In this document: one piece after another, positions 63,591-64,000 of the stretch | Layout: every line of letters starts with the position of its first letter | How positions within the stretch are numbered: position 1 is the stretch's first letter | Assembly: GCF_900166965.1 (NCBI RefSeq) | Contig: NZ_FUZI01000010.1 | Location: 31,300 to 95,299, forward strand | Length of the DNA: 64,000 nt | Direction of reading: 5' to 3' | Source: Photobacterium piscicola | GTDB taxonomy: Bacteria > Pseudomonadota > Gammaproteobacteria > Enterobacterales > Vibrionaceae | Position numbers and translations under genes: made by a program | Notes under the pieces: generated by a model | Databases searched by the model: none | The model's input: only the letters and a program-made list of their open reading frames with translations | Told to the model about the DNA's origin: nothing

Positions 63591-63618
63591 TTGACTTTAT
63601 TTGGATGGTGCGTATCAT
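63591..63618 (+). promoter_or_regulatory. rrn P2 promoter
   Basis: -35 TTGACT (63591-63596), 16-base spacer, -10 TATCAT (63613-63618), about 190 bases after P1. Confidence 0.75.
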
Positions 63619-63634
63619 ACGCCACCTGACTTGC

Positions 63635-63681
63635 TGAAGCGCAAAGCGCTAAGGCATTGAAAGTCAACGTTCTTTAACAAT
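63635..63681 (+). promoter_or_regulatory. rRNA antitermination leader (boxB-like hairpin and boxA)
   Basis: AGCGC-AAA-GCGCT hairpin near 63639-63651, then boxA GTTCTTTAACAA (63670-63681), close to the E. coli TGCTCTTTAACA. These load the Nus complex on the transcript. The leader continues to about 63886 and would pair with sequence after 16S for RNase III cleavage. Confidence 0.75.
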
Positions 63682-63886
63682 TTGACCATGCAATCTGTGT
63701 GGGCACTCGTTGAATAGTTAAGTCGAAAGATTTATCAATGAACTGAGTGACCAATACAAATAACTACGGTTATTTGGCACAGTCAATTCATTACCATTCT
63801 GTTGGAATGGTAATAGCTTTAAAATTACTAAGGTAGTTTTGAAGTCAGTATTCATTGAGCCGTCTCGAAAGAGACAACAAAACTTT

Positions 63887-64000
63887 AATTGAAGAGTTTG
63901 ATCATGGCTCAGATTGAACGCTGGCGGCAGGCCTAACACATGCAAGTCGAGCGGTAACAGAAAGAAAGCTTGCTTTCTTTGCTGACGAGCGGCGGACGGG
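63887..64000 (+). rRNA. rrs: 16S ribosomal RNA, 5' end (partial)
   Basis: AATTGAAGAGTTTGATCATG is the universal 5' end of bacterial 16S rRNA (27F site). CTCAGATTGAACGCTGGCGG and the V1 hairpin AGAAAGAAAGCTTGCTTTCT follow. The gene runs off the right edge. Confidence 0.97.

Noticed and set aside
1..64000. CRISPR arrays, insertion sequences, prophage genes, toxin-antitoxin pairs, tRNA genes
   Set aside because: I looked for regularly spaced repeats, transposase motifs, terminal inverted repeats and tRNA signatures and found none. Absence is by eye and not by a search program.

Overview
The window is a piece of a gammaproteobacterial chromosome, most likely from the family Vibrionaceae and probably Photobacterium or a close relative. 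This rests on gene order (lysA-dapF-xerC-yigB, uvrD, polA-spf-engB-csr RNA-yihI-hemN, glnG-glnL-glnA-typA, hslO-hslR next to an eps-type type II secretion cluster, btuB-murI-rrn), on the low-GC, TTA/ATT-rich codon use, and on the 5' end of a gammaproteobacterial 16S rRNA gene at the right edge. No phage, transposon, integron or CRISPR array was seen; this is mostly core chromosome.

Layout. 1-3218: end of lysA, dapF, xerC and yigB, all rightward; the DUF484 gene usually found between dapF and xerC is missing. 3271-5640: a leftward four-gene DUF2282/DUF692/DUF2063/DoxX operon of the bufferin (hvf/buf) type, a modified metal-binding peptide system. 5888-13993: uvrD, ggt, recQ, a DUF3630-like gene, the queuosine-precursor transporter yhhQ preceded by a convincing preQ1-I riboswitch, and a GNAT gene. 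14010-14231: the iron-stress small RNA RyhB with a Fur box. 14257-19625: elbB, polA, Spot 42 RNA, an additional unassigned small-RNA-like transcription unit (about 18582-18683), and engB. 19782-24502: cytochrome c4, a CsrB-family RNA with about 22 GGA motifs, a methyltransferase, yihI, a DUF2489 gene and hemN. 24609-30495: add, then the nitrogen cluster glnG-glnL, a DUF4124 gene and glnA, with NtrC sites and a sigma-54 promoter visible. 31098-36239: typA, a lipoprotein, yihY, dtd and a GNAT/hotdog fusion. 36146-41752: an AsmA-like gene, pckA, hslO and hslR, all leftward. 42004-53347: a complete gspC-to-gspN type II secretion operon, followed by nudE and cysQ. 54979-58929: sthA, fabR, yijD and trmA. 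59085-62750: cobalamin riboswitch, btuB, a PP-loop ATPase and murI. 62719-63180: a membrane-anchored RRM protein. 63378-64000: rrn P1 and P2 promoters, leader and the start of 16S rRNA.

How it fits together. The window is unusually rich in RNA regulators: RyhB (iron), Spot 42 (carbon), a CsrB-type CsrA sponge, a preQ1 riboswitch, a cobalamin riboswitch, and one candidate small RNA that I cannot assign. Several protein-level circuits can be read from the DNA: Fur at ryhB, NtrC and sigma-54 at glnA and glnL, CRP upstream of typA, a SOS-like box at uvrD and DnaA boxes before polA.

The observations most worth following are the unassigned small RNA between spf and engB, the preQ1 switch whose pseudoknot uses the yhhQ ribosome-binding site, the bufferin operon placed between yigB and uvrD, and the membrane-anchored RNA-binding protein overlapping murI. 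Gene starts were moved from the longest open frame to internal starts wherever a ribosome-binding site or known family length supported it; these choices are noted in each entry.
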